A stretch of DNA of 64,000 nt from Shewanella atlantica (GCF_003966265.1 NZ_RXNV01000001.1:1153458-1217457), one strand, 5' to 3'. Counted from the stretch's first letter, positions 1-11,719 are shown. Notes: generated from the sequence alone by a model not told the origin. Made by a program: numbers and translations.

Positions 1-309
1 ATGCGCTGGATAGCTGCCATGGTCGGCGATGTTCACCGCGTCCTTTCACGTGGCGGTATCTTCACCTACCCGACAGACAACAAAAATCCGCAGAAGCCAT
101 ACAAACTAAGATTGATGTATGAAGCAAACCCTATGTCATTCCTGGTCGAACAAGCTGGCGGTAAGGCATCTACAGGCTATGAAACCATAATGGATATCCA
201 ACCAAGTGAGATCCACCAGCGTGTGGCCGTCATCTTAGGTTCGGCTAATGAAGTCGATGCCTGCCTGAACTATCATGGTTTAGATTACAGCGAAGAGCCT
301 CAGCTATAA
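1..309 (+). CDS. fbp: Fructose-1,6-bisphosphatase class 1, C-terminal part
   Basis: This is the last 102 residues of class I fructose-1,6-bisphosphatase, the gluconeogenic enzyme that hydrolyses fructose-1,6-bisphosphate to fructose-6-phosphate in the cytosol. The fragment carries the family's C-terminal signatures: a GGIFTYP strand, [11 protein letters not shown] with the metal/substrate-binding Glu, the EQAGGKAS turn and the IHQR segment. The frame is open from base 1, so the first Met here is internal and about two thirds of the gene lies to the left of the window. The stop codon (307-309) falls inside a heptamer tandem repeat, and a strong terminator follows within 35 bases. Confidence 0.95.
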   Translation: MRWIAAMVGDVHRVLSRGGIFTYPTDNKNPQKPYKLRLMYEANPMSFLVEQAGGKASTGYETIMDIQPSEIHQRVAVILGSANEVDACLNYHGLDYSEEPQL

Positions 310-331
310 GCTATAAGCTATAAGCTATAAG
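304..331. repeat. CTATAAG heptamer tandem repeat (4 copies)
   Basis: Four perfect head-to-tail copies of CTATAAG. The first copy contains the fbp stop codon. The unit belongs to the same loose heptamer family (TAAGCTA/TAAGTGG/TAGCTCG) seen at 44739, 60611 and 63301. Confidence 0.9.
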
Positions 332-340
332 CAAAGTAAC

Positions 341-370
341 AAAAAAGGAGCCCGTTGTGGCTCCTTTTTT
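341..370 (+). terminator. Rho-independent terminator of fbp
   Basis: A GGAGCC/GGCTCC stem with a six-base loop is followed by six T residues and preceded by an A-tract. It terminates fbp and could work on both strands. Confidence 0.9.
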
Positions 371-410
371 ATGGCTAATTTATGACAATGATTAGCTCGC
401 GTTAGCTTGC

Positions 411-440
411 ACTCGCATTAACTTGCATTAACTTGCATTA
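411..440. repeat. Ten-base tandem repeat at the DUF1338 gene end
   Basis: Three copies of a 10-bp unit (ACTCGCATTA, then ACTTGCATTA twice). The last codons and the stop of the leftward DUF1338 gene (ending at 428) are read from these repeats, giving it a Thr-Asn-Ala-Ser tail. Confidence 0.8.
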
Positions 441-1225
441 GTACTCTCAAAGATCTTATCCGCTGAGGCCGCCACAAAGCCTGTGTAAAGCTCTCCATCG
501 GACTTAGGATAGCGTAAGGCAAACTCATAGAAACAGCTTGGGATCTCTTTCTGAGTGTCTTTAAAGCTTACCTCTATCTTATCTGCCATAGTCGAAGACT
601 GTTCAAGCAAAACTTCTGCTGAACCTTTAACCTCACCACCGGCAGAGTTAAGGACAAAATCTCCCTTCTTAAGTGTTTCATTAACATCTAAAATGCTGGT
701 ATATCCAGGTAGATGATTAATTGATACTGTAAAGTGATTGGCACGGTAGCCAAATGCGGCTACCCAAGCAGCGTATTCACTCTCTGCAAGCAAGGTTTCG
801 TAGGTGGTGTAATCCAGCTCCCAATGACGACCTGAATAGAGGAAGTTATCGGCTCTTGTGGCTGAACTCTCGATTTGAGTGACTAACCCTTTGATGATTG
901 TCTGCAACTCATCACTAAACTCTTCAACGAGAAGCTCAGAGATAAATACTTTTGGTTGAGTAGCATCCGGATGTTCAAAATGCTTGGCTTTAAGCTTCTT
1001 TGCTTCGAAATTGTAATCGCCACAATCTACATAACCTAAGGCTTCGAAATGAGCGGACAATACCGCCAAATTAACCTTTTCAATATTGAAAGTTCGTAGG
1101 GCAATATGGTCGTTAATAATGGTGTCACCCTTGGACAATAATTGATGAACCTTAGCCGCCGAAGGCGTCATTTCAACATAATCATTCCAAAGAGATTCAA
1201 AAAGCTTATTAATATCTGTGTGCAT
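428..1225 (-). CDS. DUF1338 family protein (2-oxoadipate dioxygenase/decarboxylase-like)
   Basis: A 265-residue cytosolic protein that I recognise as a DUF1338 member. The characterised member HglS of Pseudomonas is an Fe(II) enzyme that converts 2-oxoadipate to D-2-hydroxyglutarate in lysine catabolism; E. coli YdcJ is a relative. Visible features are the N-terminal HIALRTF segment with a likely metal-binding His, a central HFTVSINHL strand and a late FYEFALRY segment with a candidate metal-binding Glu. The ATG at 1225 has AAGGA upstream; a TTG one codon earlier is possible. It lies downstream of astD on the same strand, but a 225-bp gap with phased repeats suggests its own promoter. The substrate in this organism is inferred only. 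Confidence 0.75.
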   Translation of the reverse strand: MHTDINKLFESLWNDYVEMTPSAAKVHQLLSKGDTIINDHIALRTFNIEKVNLAVLSAHFEALGYVDCGDYNFEAKKLKAKHFEHPDATQPKVFISELLVEEFSDELQTIIKGLVTQIESSATRADNFLYSGRHWELDYTTYETLLAESEYAAWVAAFGYRANHFTVSINHLPGYTSILDVNETLKKGDFVLNSAGGEVKGSAEVLLEQSSTMADKIEVSFKDTQKEIPSCFYEFALRYPKSDGELYTGFVAASADKIFESTNAS

Positions 1226-1277
1226 CAATTTCTTCCTTTAGGGCATCGTGTCGCTAATCGCAAACTGTGCGGGCGAA

Positions 1278-1346
1278 GTCTTTTATTTTTTTCACGAGAG
1301 GTCTTTTATTACTTTCACAAAAAGTCTTTTATTATTTTCACGAGAT
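1278..1346. repeat. Three imperfect direct repeats upstream of the DUF1338 gene
   Basis: Three copies of a unit containing GTCTTTTATT, an AT-rich stretch and TTTCAC, spaced about 22-24 bp apart (two helical turns), begin near 1278, 1300 and 1323. They lie 50-120 bp upstream of the leftward DUF1338 start. They could be operator repeats or a decaying tandem duplication. Confidence 0.6.
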
Positions 1347-1450
1347 AATCGGGCGAGAGTGGAGGCGTATTCTTTTCTACGTCTCTTAAAAAGCGGGAAA
1401 TATCATAAGGATATTTCCCACCAAATTTTAATGACTGAACGTCCTAGTAC

Positions 1451-2911
1451 TTAAATGCTCAAACCAGGACTCAAATTAGCGGGAAGGCTAACTTCGTCCG
1501 CTTCAACAGAAGCAACCGGATAAGCACAGTAGTCGGCAGCATAGAATGCGCTCGCTCTATGGTTACCCGATGCGCCTACGCCACCGAAGGGAGCCGCACC
1601 AGATGCACCAGTGATCTGCTTATTCCAGTTAACAATCCCGGCACGAATACGCGCAAGGAAATACTCATAATCGTCACGATTATCGGCAAGGATCCCGGCA
1701 GAAAGTCCGTAGCGGGTATTGTTAGCTAACTTGATCGCCTCATCGAAGTCGGTATAGCGAACAACTTGCAACAGAGGACCGAAGTACTCCTCATCAGGCA
1801 GTTCGATAACCTGAGTTACATCGATTAACCCCGGAGATACCAGGCCAGTTCCCGGCTCAACATGGGTTAACTCAACTAATGAAGTTCCGCCTAAGTTCAC
1901 CAGGTTACGTTGAGCTTCCACCATTCCCTTAGCGGCAGTCTCTGAGATCATTGACCCCATAAACGGCTGTGGCTGAGCGTTCCATGCCCCAACCGCAATA
2001 CGCTTAATGGCATCGGTGAGTTGAGCCAGTAAAGCATCGCCCTCTGCACCTTTCTCCACATACAAACGACGCGCACAGGTACAACGTTGACCGGAGGAGA
2101 TGTATGCAGACTGAATAATGTCGTGCACCGCCGCCTTACTGTCTTTAACGCCTTTGATTATGAGAGGGTTATTCCCTCCCATCTCTAATGCCAGAATCTT
2201 TCCGGGATCGCCTGCATACTGTTGATGCAAGATGTGCCCGGTGCGAGAGCTTCCGGTAAAGAACAAACCATCGATCTGAGGGTGAGATGCCAGCGCTTTT
2301 CCGGTTTCAACTTCGCCTTGTACTAAGTTGATAACGCCGGCAGGCAGTCCAGCCTTCTCCCAAAGCTTCAACATCAACTCGGCAACTTTAGGGGTTAACT
2401 CAGATGGTTTGAAAACGACTGTATTACCCGCAAGCAGTGCCGGCACTATATGACCATTAGGCAGGTGACCCGGGAAGTTATAAGGACCGAAAACGGCAAC
2501 GACACCATGGGGCTTATGACGAAGGACAGCGCGTCCTGCAGGCGTATCATTCTCTGATGTGCCTGTGCGCTTATTGTAAGCTGCCACAGACAAGCCAATC
2601 TTACCAATCATGGCACCCGCTTCGGTCGCCGTTTCCCACTGTGGCTTGCCGGTCTCCTGAGCGATCACTTCGGCTATCTCAGCTTTATTTTCTTCTAACT
2701 GGGCACGGTACGCCTCTACAATCGCAAGGCGTCCCTCGAAACCTAACATAAACCAATCAAACTGCGCGTCACGTGCCGCTTCAACTGCGGTATTAACCTG
2801 ATCGGGCGTCGCTGTTTGACTGTTCCAGATAACGTCATTATTTGCTGGGTTTTTTGAAGTCACTTCGTGACCTAGACCGGCAACCCACTGGCCTTTAATA
2901 AATTGAGTCAT
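1451..2911 (-). CDS. astD: N-succinylglutamate 5-semialdehyde dehydrogenase
   Basis: Full-length (486 aa) aldehyde dehydrogenase-superfamily enzyme of the arginine succinyltransferase pathway. It oxidises succinylglutamic semialdehyde to succinylglutamate with NAD. The NAD-binding FTGSSRTG loop, the general-base Glu in LEMGGNNP and the catalytic Cys in [10 protein letters not shown] are all present. It starts eight bases after the astA stop, so astA and astD are almost certainly cotranscribed. No astB or astE is present in the window; they must lie elsewhere if the pathway is complete. Confidence 0.95.
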   Translation of the reverse strand: MTQFIKGQWVAGLGHEVTSKNPANNDVIWNSQTATPDQVNTAVEAARDAQFDWFMLGFEGRLAIVEAYRAQLEENKAEIAEVIAQETGKPQWETATEAGAMIGKIGLSVAAYNKRTGTSENDTPAGRAVLRHKPHGVVAVFGPYNFPGHLPNGHIVPALLAGNTVVFKPSELTPKVAELMLKLWEKAGLPAGVINLVQGEVETGKALASHPQIDGLFFTGSSRTGHILHQQYAGDPGKILALEMGGNNPLIIKGVKDSKAAVHDIIQSAYISSGQRCTCARRLYVEKGAEGDALLAQLTDAIKRIAVGAWNAQPQPFMGSMISETAAKGMVEAQRNLVNLGGTSLVELTHVEPGTGLVSPGLIDVTQVIELPDEEYFGPLLQVVRYTDFDEAIKLANNTRYGLSAGILADNRDDYEYFLARIRAGIVNWNKQITGASGAAPFGGVGASGNHRASAFYAADYCAYPVASVEADEVSLPANLSPGLSI

Positions 2912-2919
2912 ATTTATTC

Positions 2920-3939
2920 CTACAAAGCTAAGACACGGATCTCATCACCTTGCTCGAGCAGTAAACCTGCAGCGAGTTCAGGAGAGATCGTCACTTCATT
3001 ACAGCCTTCTGTCAGCAGAAGTGCAGCAGAGGTAGCACGGTAATTAGCTAATTGAGTATTTGAGATAATAAAGTTGGTATCAGATTCGGGCGCATCGCCA
3101 ATATTCACGGTCAATAAGCGGCTCTCTCTGACGGAACGAATATCGCTGAGATTACACTCAACAGTCGGACCACCATCGAAAATATCGACATACCCTCGGC
3201 ACCTGAATCCTTCGGCTTGTAGCAAGTTAAGCGCGGGGCGCGTATTAGCGTGTACTTCACCGATAACTTTTTGGGCTTCTTCCGGTAATAAACAAACGTA
3301 CACGGCATTCTTTGGCATCATTTCGGCCATAAATGCTTTCTGTCCAAGTCCGGAAAGATAGTCGGCTTCGACAAAATCGATACCTAAGAAGTGCTTCTGT
3401 AACCAATCATAAAATGGCGAATTACCATTTTCGTCACTCTCGCCACGCATCTCAGCAATCACAGTTTCACCGAATCGCTGCGCGTGCTGAGCTAAAAACA
3501 GAAAACGACTGCGTGACAGCATTCTACCGTTATTGTTCTTTCGATATGAGCTACGCAAGAAAAGCGTACACAGCTCAGCTGCACCGGTGTAATCATGGCA
3601 CAGGGTCAAGGTTTCAACTTCATTTCTCACATCGATCTGTTCTGAGTAATAGACTTCGGTCCCTAATCGATAGTGGTAAAACGCATCTTCCATTCCAACG
3701 GCCGCCTCGAGACCACAAGTACCGACGACTTCGCCGGTATCTGTATCTTCGAGCACCATCAGGTAACCTTCATCGAATGGTTTATCGACCTGCTTTTGAA
3801 ATGAAGCTTCTACGCGGGCAATTTTCTTTCTTAGTAGATCTTCATTGACAGGCAATGATGTAAACCCATGTCCGGATTCTTCAGCTATTTGATAAAGCGC
3901 TTCAAAGTCGCTGGATCGGATAGGACGTATAATTAACAT
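2920..3939 (-). CDS. astA: Arginine N-succinyltransferase
   Basis: 339-residue GNAT-fold enzyme that transfers succinyl from succinyl-CoA to the alpha-amino group of arginine, the first step of the AST pathway. The N-terminus [15 protein letters not shown] and the YLMVLED...GTCGLEA core are typical of the AstA/AruF family, as is the length. It is followed by astD with an eight-base gap and preceded by astC, but a strong hairpin terminator lies in the 137-bp astC-astA gap, so astA-astD may be expressed by read-through or from an internal promoter. Confidence 0.95.
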   Translation of the reverse strand: MLIIRPIRSSDFEALYQIAEESGHGFTSLPVNEDLLRKKIARVEASFQKQVDKPFDEGYLMVLEDTDTGEVVGTCGLEAAVGMEDAFYHYRLGTEVYYSEQIDVRNEVETLTLCHDYTGAAELCTLFLRSSYRKNNNGRMLSRSRFLFLAQHAQRFGETVIAEMRGESDENGNSPFYDWLQKHFLGIDFVEADYLSGLGQKAFMAEMMPKNAVYVCLLPEEAQKVIGEVHANTRPALNLLQAEGFRCRGYVDIFDGGPTVECNLSDIRSVRESRLLTVNIGDAPESDTNFIISNTQLANYRATSAALLLTEGCNEVTISPELAAGLLLEQGDEIRVLAL

Positions 3940-4032
3940 CTCAGGATCTCCTCACTTTCACTCGTCGCTTAACGATCCCTATCCATTCTAAGACAAGCAG
4001 ATCACAGTTAAGGTTCAAGTATTCCAAATGAC

Positions 4033-4068
4033 AAAAAAAAGAGTGCTTGATAAGAATCAGCACTCTTT
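4033..4068 (-). terminator. Terminator between astC and astA
   Basis: On the minus strand a 10-bp AAAGAGTGCT/AGCACTCTTT stem with an 11-base loop runs into at least eight T residues. It begins about nine bases after the astC stop and ends about 95 bases before the astA start, so it would attenuate transcription from astC into astA-astD. Confidence 0.85.
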
Positions 4069-4076
4069 CATGTCAT

Positions 4077-5754
<1,678 letters not shown>

Positions 5755-6897
5755 CTAAATAATATCTAATTTACGATAGTTTTGGCCTTTTAAACGAATT
5801 ACCTCCTGTTCAGAGAGCTCATAATAATCAAACATTATACGTTTTTCCTGAGGCGTGATCTGACGCATCTCCTCCAGCAGAACTATTTTGGCAAAGCAGT
5901 TCGCTCGGGCTACCATAGCCGCATCGTCAGACAGTTCTTTATAGCTCAGATTATTATCGAGTTCGGCTAAGACTTTGGCCATAGCACTGTCTTTAAAATT
6001 TAATTGCTGAAGAAGTTGCCAATTAAGTGAGCTTCCATGCTTCAGAACCAGGTTATATACCTTTTCCGCGGGAAACTCGGTTGCCACAACTGCATCATAA
6101 AGTTCTTTATCCCGGCTATCGCTGGCTTCACGGAGCCACTCTCCCCATGTTTTCTCAAACAAGGTTGCGCTATTCTTAAGCACTACAGACGCACCAAGCT
6201 GGCTTAATAGGGTGCAGGTATAAACGAATGAGCAGCCCTTACCGTGGAGCTTAGCTAATGCTTGGGCAGCAATAGCACTCACAACCGAGTAACGCCATAA
6301 TTTTCTGGTAGTCCACAGCAGATTTGCATGACCTGAAGGTAACCAGTTTCGCAAACAAAAGTAAGGTACCAATAATCTGAGATTTTCTCCCCCAATAAAG
6401 TTAACCACTAACTTTATATCGGTAACTTTAACATCGGAACGTTGTGGCCGACGATGCCTGAAAGAGGGGCTATTGACAATATTAAGCAGATCTCTGGCTA
6501 GCCATGCCTGTTCGGTAATAAGAGGGCTAAGACGGTTAATATCGAGGTTTTTACGCTGTAAAAGTTCCAGGATAAGAAGCTGATTTTCATTTATTCCCGA
6601 GTAGGTCAATATCGAGTCGGGCGATGCCAACTGATGTCCTATCGCATTATTAACGGTATTTATCAGTTGAGTGGAAACCTCTTCAAATACTTGTTTTGCC
6701 TGGATCTGTTTTGCCATCCTTTCCAGAATAGCTTCCCTCTCGATAGCAAGCTTACTGGCATCGGCCTCGAGTTCGGCGTCGAGCTCATCATACATAGAAC
6801 CAGACTTTTGTTTACCAACAATAAGTTGCTGGTATAGCCTATGTTCAATCTCTATGACTTTCCCGGGTCTAACGCCCCCCGCTACCGATATCGCCAC
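5755..6897 (-). CDS. HDOD domain signalling protein
   Basis: A 380-residue soluble protein with an HDOD domain over roughly residues 110-310. This is the catalytically dead relative of HD phosphohydrolases that is common in bacterial signalling. The hallmark segment is visible: ARDLLNIVNSPSF, then a conserved helix ending FIGGENLRLLVPYFCLR. The N-terminal 90 residues are charged and helical, probably coiled coil. No output domain (GGDEF, EAL, kinase) is fused. It is monocistronic; the next gene is divergent in function and separated by 226 bp. Its partner and signal cannot be deduced. Confidence 0.8.
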   Translation of the reverse strand: MAISVAGGVRPGKVIEIEHRLYQQLIVGKQKSGSMYDELDAELEADASKLAIEREAILERMAKQIQAKQVFEEVSTQLINTVNNAIGHQLASPDSILTYSGINENQLLILELLQRKNLDINRLSPLITEQAWLARDLLNIVNSPSFRHRRPQRSDVKVTDIKLVVNFIGGENLRLLVPYFCLRNWLPSGHANLLWTTRKLWRYSVVSAIAAQALAKLHGKGCSFVYTCTLLSQLGASVVLKNSATLFEKTWGEWLREASDSRDKELYDAVVATEFPAEKVYNLVLKHGSSLNWQLLQQLNFKDSAMAKVLAELDNNLSYKELSDDAAMVARANCFAKIVLLEEMRQITPQEKRIMFDYYELSEQEVIRLKGQNYRKLDII

Positions 6898-7077
6898 TGT
6901 CTACATCTCTCCAATCGTTATCTATCTCTATAATTTAGCATAATTTACCTTGAATCCACTGATTATGATGGAGTTTGAACTAAACGCATATCTCAAATGT
7001 TGATTTATCACTCGTTTCAATATTCTGGTTTTGTATCCGCTCACACTAATCCTCCCCCCAAATATTCTCGTGGCCCA

Positions 7078-7103
7078 TAAAAAAGGCCTCTATTTAGAGA
7101 CCT
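7078..7103 (-). terminator. Terminator of the S9 peptidase gene
   Basis: Minus-strand AGGTCTC/GAGGCCT stem with a six-base loop followed by a T-tract, just downstream of the stop at 7124. Confidence 0.85.
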
Positions 7104-7123
7104 TTCATTAAACAATTAGTGCG

Positions 7124-9607
7124 TTACTTAAGCTCTTGCTCAAATAACTTATAGATACGACGGTACTCATCTAACCAACTCGAAGGCTGCTTAAACCCGT
7201 GAGGCTCTACAGGGTAAATCGCTGTCTCAAACATGGGCTTCTCCAGCTCAATTAAGCGCTGTACCAGACGAACACTGTCCTGGAAGAATACGTTGTCATC
7301 CAATACACCACTCATGATAAGAAGTGGTTTTTGCAGCCCCTGAGCATGCTCTATGGGTGAGCTTCGTTCGTAGGCAATCCCGTCAACATCAGGTGTGTTA
7401 AGTATATTTGAGGTATAGGGTGCATTATAGTGTGCCCAATCTGTCACAGGACGTAGCGCAGCACCGGCCTGGAAAAGCTCGGGCTCGGTAAACAATGCCA
7501 TAAAGGTCAGGAAGCCCCCATAAGAGCCACCATAGGTGCCAACTTTACCCGCATCAACATTAGCATTGGCAGCCATCCAGCTGACGCCATCCTTCAAGTC
7601 CTCAACTTCCGGGTGCCCCATGTTACGGTAAACAGCAGTACGCCAATCACGTCCATAGCCTTTAGAACCACGATAATCCATATCCAAGACAACATAACCT
7701 TTCTGAGTCAGCAGGTTATGGAACATGAACTCTCTGAAGTAACCGGAGAACCCGTAGTGAGCATTTTGCAGGTAGCCTGCTCCATGATTGAAAATCACTG
7801 CAGGATACTTTTCGCTTCGACTCTCATCGTAACCTTGAGGAAGATAGACTCTGGCATAGACATCATCGGCGCCATGGGTCGAAGGTACTGCGACCACTTC
7901 AGGCGCTTGCCACTGATACTCCTTAAAGGCGTCACTGGTGTATGAAGTCAGTTTCTTGATAGCACCGCCGATAGGTTGAATATATAGCTCTTCAGGTTCA
8001 GTTCGACGAGACGCGCTGAGCAGCAGCGAGTTTCCGTCCGGGCTCAAAGTATAATCGAGTTGGCCATCCCACTGAGTTAACTGCTCATCTTTACCTGTCT
8101 TAACTGAGACTCGGTAAACGTTATCTATGCCAGGATGCTGCTTATTTGCCTTATAGTAGATAAATTGAGCCTTAGGGCCTAAGGTGATATCGCTTACGAC
8201 AAACTTGCCTTGAGTGAGGGGCTCGGGCTGCTTGCCCTCTTGCTTAATATAGATATGTGAATAGCCGGTTTCTTCTGAGAGATAGTAAAGATTATTCGTA
8301 TCAGGCAACCAACCAAATTGATTGAAATTATAGTTAACCCAAGCTTCATCATGCAATCTGTGCTGGGTCTTCATAGCTCCCTTTTTAAGATCCAGTGTAG
8401 CTATCCAACGATCTTTATTGTCGACGGCTTCGAGCATGATGGCGACCCGATTTGCAGACTCCTGCCATTGAATGGCACTTTGAGACCAGCCCCAATCCTG
8501 CATCAATTGGATCTTACGAGGTGTCCTTTCACTCTTATAAGTTTCGCCTGCTAACTTAGCATTTTCAGACTTAACCTCAGCCAGAACATCTTCATCGAAA
8601 CCTTCAAGACCTTCGATAGTGATATCCGTTGAACTGTGATTTTGAAGATCGAGTAATACTAAACGCTCCCCCGGTGGATTATCTTCGGCAACACGAGCCC
8701 TTGCAGGTACGGCATCAACATAGCCATCTTTACCCAGATAATTCGGCATGATGTCATGTTCACTTCGCCAACTGTAATCCTTATCAATTAGTGACAAGAG
8801 CACGAAATTACCATCTGGAGAGAGGCTTAAGTCTGACACCTTCTCTTTATCCCCCAAATACCAGGCTTTTGCAGCAATCGTCGGGTCTAGCTTGCTAAGT
8901 TCGTTGCCGTACTCTTCTCTCTTCTTTGCATTAGCCTGCTGCATCGCAACATATTGAATTAACCTATGTTGCTGCTTGGCAATATAGCTAGCTGGAGCCT
9001 CTACAGCTTTAGGCTTAACATCCATCTTGATGCTTGCCAGTTGCTCAAACATACCCGAGTCCTGATGAATACGATAAACGGTGCTTCCCTGCCAGAAGGC
9101 AATATCACCATTTGTTAGGAATCGTACCCCGTCTACATTGTCATTTTGTCTGGTAAGTTGAATTATCTGACCCGTCGCCAACTCTTTTACGAAGAGGTTA
9201 CCCTGATATATATAGGCTTTTCGGTTTTTGTTCTTATCAAAAACTCCGGACTCTTGATCGGCACCATGAAGTTGTTCCAGCTTGAGCTGAGTTGCCTCTC
9301 CCCCCGACACATTCTGGCGGTAATGGTTTTTTATTGGTGCGCCATGGGCCTGACGAGCAAAGTAGATAGACTGGCTATCATCACTCCAATAGGCACCTTT
9401 AGCTAGTATTCCCATCCAATCAGGGTTAGCCATGATCTGATTCAAGGTCAGATCTGCTCCGACCTTAGGAGGTGCTGTGAGTTCTGCTTGTACCTTAGTA
9501 TGCTTCTCTTGCTTTTGTGCAGCGACAAGACTCTCGCTGTTTGCACAGCCCCCCAATATCGCTATCGCAATTAAACTAAGACCAGAATTACGGATCAGTC
9601 CTGTCAT
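7124..9607 (-). CDS. S9 family prolyl oligopeptidase-like lipoprotein
   Basis: 827-residue serine peptidase. The N-terminus is a lipoprotein signal (hydrophobic stretch ending LGGCAN, Cys about residue 21), so it is probably anchored in the periplasm. The middle is a WD/beta-propeller region (repeated SPDGN motifs). The C-terminal alpha/beta hydrolase domain shows the nucleophile in GSYGG, the Asp in SGVLDDNV and the His in EPHGF, the usual S9 order. It likely trims peptides, as dipeptidyl peptidase IV or acylaminoacyl peptidases do; specificity is not readable. The ATG at 9607 is preceded by AAAGGAAGGGAA and gives a clean signal peptide; a longer in-frame start 30 codons upstream is rejected. 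Monocistronic. Confidence 0.88.
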   Translation of the reverse strand: MTGLIRNSGLSLIAIAILGGCANSESLVAAQKQEKHTKVQAELTAPPKVGADLTLNQIMANPDWMGILAKGAYWSDDSQSIYFARQAHGAPIKNHYRQNVSGGEATQLKLEQLHGADQESGVFDKNKNRKAYIYQGNLFVKELATGQIIQLTRQNDNVDGVRFLTNGDIAFWQGSTVYRIHQDSGMFEQLASIKMDVKPKAVEAPASYIAKQQHRLIQYVAMQQANAKKREEYGNELSKLDPTIAAKAWYLGDKEKVSDLSLSPDGNFVLLSLIDKDYSWRSEHDIMPNYLGKDGYVDAVPARARVAEDNPPGERLVLLDLQNHSSTDITIEGLEGFDEDVLAEVKSENAKLAGETYKSERTPRKIQLMQDWGWSQSAIQWQESANRVAIMLEAVDNKDRWIATLDLKKGAMKTQHRLHDEAWVNYNFNQFGWLPDTNNLYYLSEETGYSHIYIKQEGKQPEPLTQGKFVVSDITLGPKAQFIYYKANKQHPGIDNVYRVSVKTGKDEQLTQWDGQLDYTLSPDGNSLLLSASRRTEPEELYIQPIGGAIKKLTSYTSDAFKEYQWQAPEVVAVPSTHGADDVYARVYLPQGYDESRSEKYPAVIFNHGAGYLQNAHYGFSGYFREFMFHNLLTQKGYVVLDMDYRGSKGYGRDWRTAVYRNMGHPEVEDLKDGVSWMAANANVDAGKVGTYGGSYGGFLTFMALFTEPELFQAGAALRPVTDWAHYNAPYTSNILNTPDVDGIAYERSSPIEHAQGLQKPLLIMSGVLDDNVFFQDSVRLVQRLIELEKPMFETAIYPVEPHGFKQPSSWLDEYRRIYKLFEQELK

Positions 9608-9869
9608 TTCCCTTCCTTTATTGTTTTTCAACGAACGTCTATACCGCTGACATGGGCAAGGCACGTTGCTATTATTTTGCGGATATTTATAACACAAATG
9701 GAATGACGTTGAATTAGGAATATTTATAAAACTTGTAACAGAGGTTTAAACAAAGATAGAGTTTTAAGATAGCTATTGTATAAAGCAATCGAACCTTCCG
9801 GCCCTGAAGCATTGCCTACTAAAGTCGCTTCTATATGGGGAGTATCTGACTGCCTAGGTAAACAGGGCC

Positions 9870-10439
9870 TCAAACGTTCAAGAAATTTCGTAAAAGCTCA
9901 TGACCTTGCTCGGTAAGCACAGACTCAGGGTGAAATTGAACCCCATATATAGGCAAGGTGTCATGTCTCATGGCCATGATCTCCATTCCATGTATAGGAT
10001 CTTGATACCAGGCATCAAGCCTAAAGTGCTCGGGTACCGAGTCTACCAGCAAAGAATGATAGCGCGTCACCGTCAGTGGGTTATTGAGCCCCTGAAACAG
10101 GCCGGTTCCAAGATGTTCGATAGCACTCGTTTTCCCATGCATTACCCGCTTAGCACGAATCACATTCGCGCCAAATACTTGTGCGATAGCTTGATGGCCC
10201 AGACAGACACCCAATATCGGTAATTTGCCGGCAAAATACGCTATGGCTGACAATGAGACTCCCGCTTCATTCGGGCTACAGGGACCCGGAGAGATCACCA
10301 GATGAGTCGGCTTTAATGATGTAATCTGCTCGATAGTGACCTCATCATTACGCTTAACCACGACCTCTTGACCCAGTTGCTGAAAATACTGCACTAGATT
10401 AAAGGTGAATGAGTCGTAGTTATCGATCATCAAGAGCAT
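9870..10439 (-). CDS. pabA: Aminodeoxychorismate/anthranilate synthase, glutamine amidotransferase subunit
   Basis: 189-residue class I glutamine amidotransferase that supplies ammonia to PabB (folate) or TrpE (tryptophan). The triad is complete: Cys in GVCLGHQ, and His and Glu in VQFHPES; the oxyanion region [11 protein letters not shown] is also typical. The N-terminus [15 protein letters not shown] matches the family, so the ATG at 10439 was chosen over a start 20 codons upstream. Placement near an acetylornithine-type aminotransferase resembles enterobacterial pabA-argD, which favours the folate role. No trp genes are present nearby. Confidence 0.88.
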   Translation of the reverse strand: MLLMIDNYDSFTFNLVQYFQQLGQEVVVKRNDEVTIEQITSLKPTHLVISPGPCSPNEAGVSLSAIAYFAGKLPILGVCLGHQAIAQVFGANVIRAKRVMHGKTSAIEHLGTGLFQGLNNPLTVTRYHSLLVDSVPEHFRLDAWYQDPIHGMEIMAMRHDTLPIYGVQFHPESVLTEQGHELLRNFLNV

Positions 10440-10564
10440 AGAGGGCCCGATATCCTGTAGGTGAAATATGTCATTGTAATTGGCCGCAGATGCTACCACA
10501 GTGCGCCAGCGGGATCACCTCACAGAGCAAAATCGGATCAATAGATCGGTTGGAAAACAGATAT

Positions 10565-10595
10565 AAAAAAAGCCAGTCACTGACTGGCTTTTTTT
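10565..10595 (-). terminator. Terminator of sspA-sspB
   Basis: AGCCAGTCA/TGACTGGCT stem flanked by A and T tracts on both sides; bidirectional in shape, placed directly after the sspB stop at 10608. Confidence 0.9.
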
Positions 10596-10607
10596 GGAGA
10601 CTAAGAA

Positions 10608-11063
10608 CTACTTAACCAACGTGAGGTGACCTCGACGCTTAGGTTCTGGTGCTTGAGGAGTTTCTTCTGTCAATACAGGTTCAACTGCTGCTTCTTCAAC
10701 AACGGTTAACCCAGCTTCAACAGACTCATCTTCAAGCTGATATGCTTCTTCCATATCGAAAACAGTACCAGCTCCATTTTCTCTGGCATAGATTGCAACA
10801 ATCGCAGCCATCGGCAAAACAACTTGCTGAGGAACGCCACCAAAACGGGCACTGAACTCAATAAAGTCATGCCCAATCTGTAGGTTGCCTACAGCTGAAG
10901 CGGTAATATTAAGTACAATTTGACCATCTTTCACATACTGTTGTGGAACCTGAGTACCCGGAACATAGGCGTCGACGACGACATGTGGCGTTAACTCATT
11001 ATCCATCAACCAGTCATAATATGCTTGCAGCAAGTATGGACGGTTCGGTGTCATAGGTTTCAT
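10608..11063 (-). CDS. sspB: ClpXP adaptor SspB
   Basis: 151-residue adaptor that binds ssrA-tagged proteins and delivers them to ClpXP. The N-terminal two thirds is the folded tag-binding domain (MTPNRPYLLQAYYDWLMDNELTPH...GVPQQVVLP). An acidic, flexible stretch follows, and the C-terminal RRGHLTLVK matches the ClpX-docking tail of the family. The start overlaps the sspA stop by one base (TAATG), so translational coupling is likely. Confidence 0.93.
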   Translation of the reverse strand: MKPMTPNRPYLLQAYYDWLMDNELTPHVVVDAYVPGTQVPQQYVKDGQIVLNITASAVGNLQIGHDFIEFSARFGGVPQQVVLPMAAIVAIYARENGAGTVFDMEEAYQLEDESVEAGLTVVEEAAVEPVLTEETPQAPEPKRRGHLTLVK

Positions 11064-11692
11064 TAGATACCCATGCGCATTTCGCGCTCGGCCTCAGTTA
11101 AAGATGCTTTAAATGACTCACGATCGAACAAGCGTGTCATGTAGGCCTTAACTTCTTTAGCTGTACGCATATCGAGCTCGATACCCAGTACAGGTAAACG
11201 CCAAAGTAGTGGACCAAGGTAGCAGTCGGCCAATCCAAACTCTTCAGCCATAAAGTATGGCATCTCAGAGAATACCGGAGCGATTGCGGTTAGGCTCTCT
11301 TGAAGCTCTTTACGAGCTGCATCGGCACGGTCACCACTTCTGATACGATCGACTAATGAATACCAATCCGTTTCGATACGGTTCATCATTAAACGAGTAC
11401 GACCGCGAGATACCGGATAAACAGGCATAAGAGGCGGATGCGGGAAACGCTCATCCAAGTACTCCATGATGATGCGAGAGTTATAAAGCACTAACTCACG
11501 GTCAACCAATGTCGGTACTGTGTTATAAGGGTTTAGTTCGATTAAATCTTCAGGCATCTCACTTGGTTCAACCTGTAGCACATCAACAGTTACTCCCTTT
11601 TCAGCCAAGACGATACGAACTTGGTGACTATAGAGATCATCTGCACCTGAATACAGGGTCATGATTGAGCGTTTATTGGCAGCAACAGCCAT
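11063..11692 (-). CDS. sspA: Stringent starvation protein A
   Basis: 209-residue RNA polymerase-associated protein with a glutathione S-transferase fold (TLYSGADDLYSHQVRIVLAEKG, then the NPYNTVPTLVDR segment). In E. coli it acts on RNA polymerase during starvation and acid stress. The ATG at 11692 is preceded by GGAGGG and gives the family N-terminus; an upstream in-frame start would add 16 hydrophobic residues and is unlikely. Forms an operon with sspB. A strong terminator separates it from petABC upstream. Confidence 0.93.
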   Translation of the reverse strand: MAVAANKRSIMTLYSGADDLYSHQVRIVLAEKGVTVDVLQVEPSEMPEDLIELNPYNTVPTLVDRELVLYNSRIIMEYLDERFPHPPLMPVYPVSRGRTRLMMNRIETDWYSLVDRIRSGDRADAARKELQESLTAIAPVFSEMPYFMAEEFGLADCYLGPLLWRLPVLGIELDMRTAKEVKAYMTRLFDRESFKASLTEAEREMRMGI

Positions 11693-11719
11693 TGATACCC
11701 TCCGGGACTTAAAAGTCAA

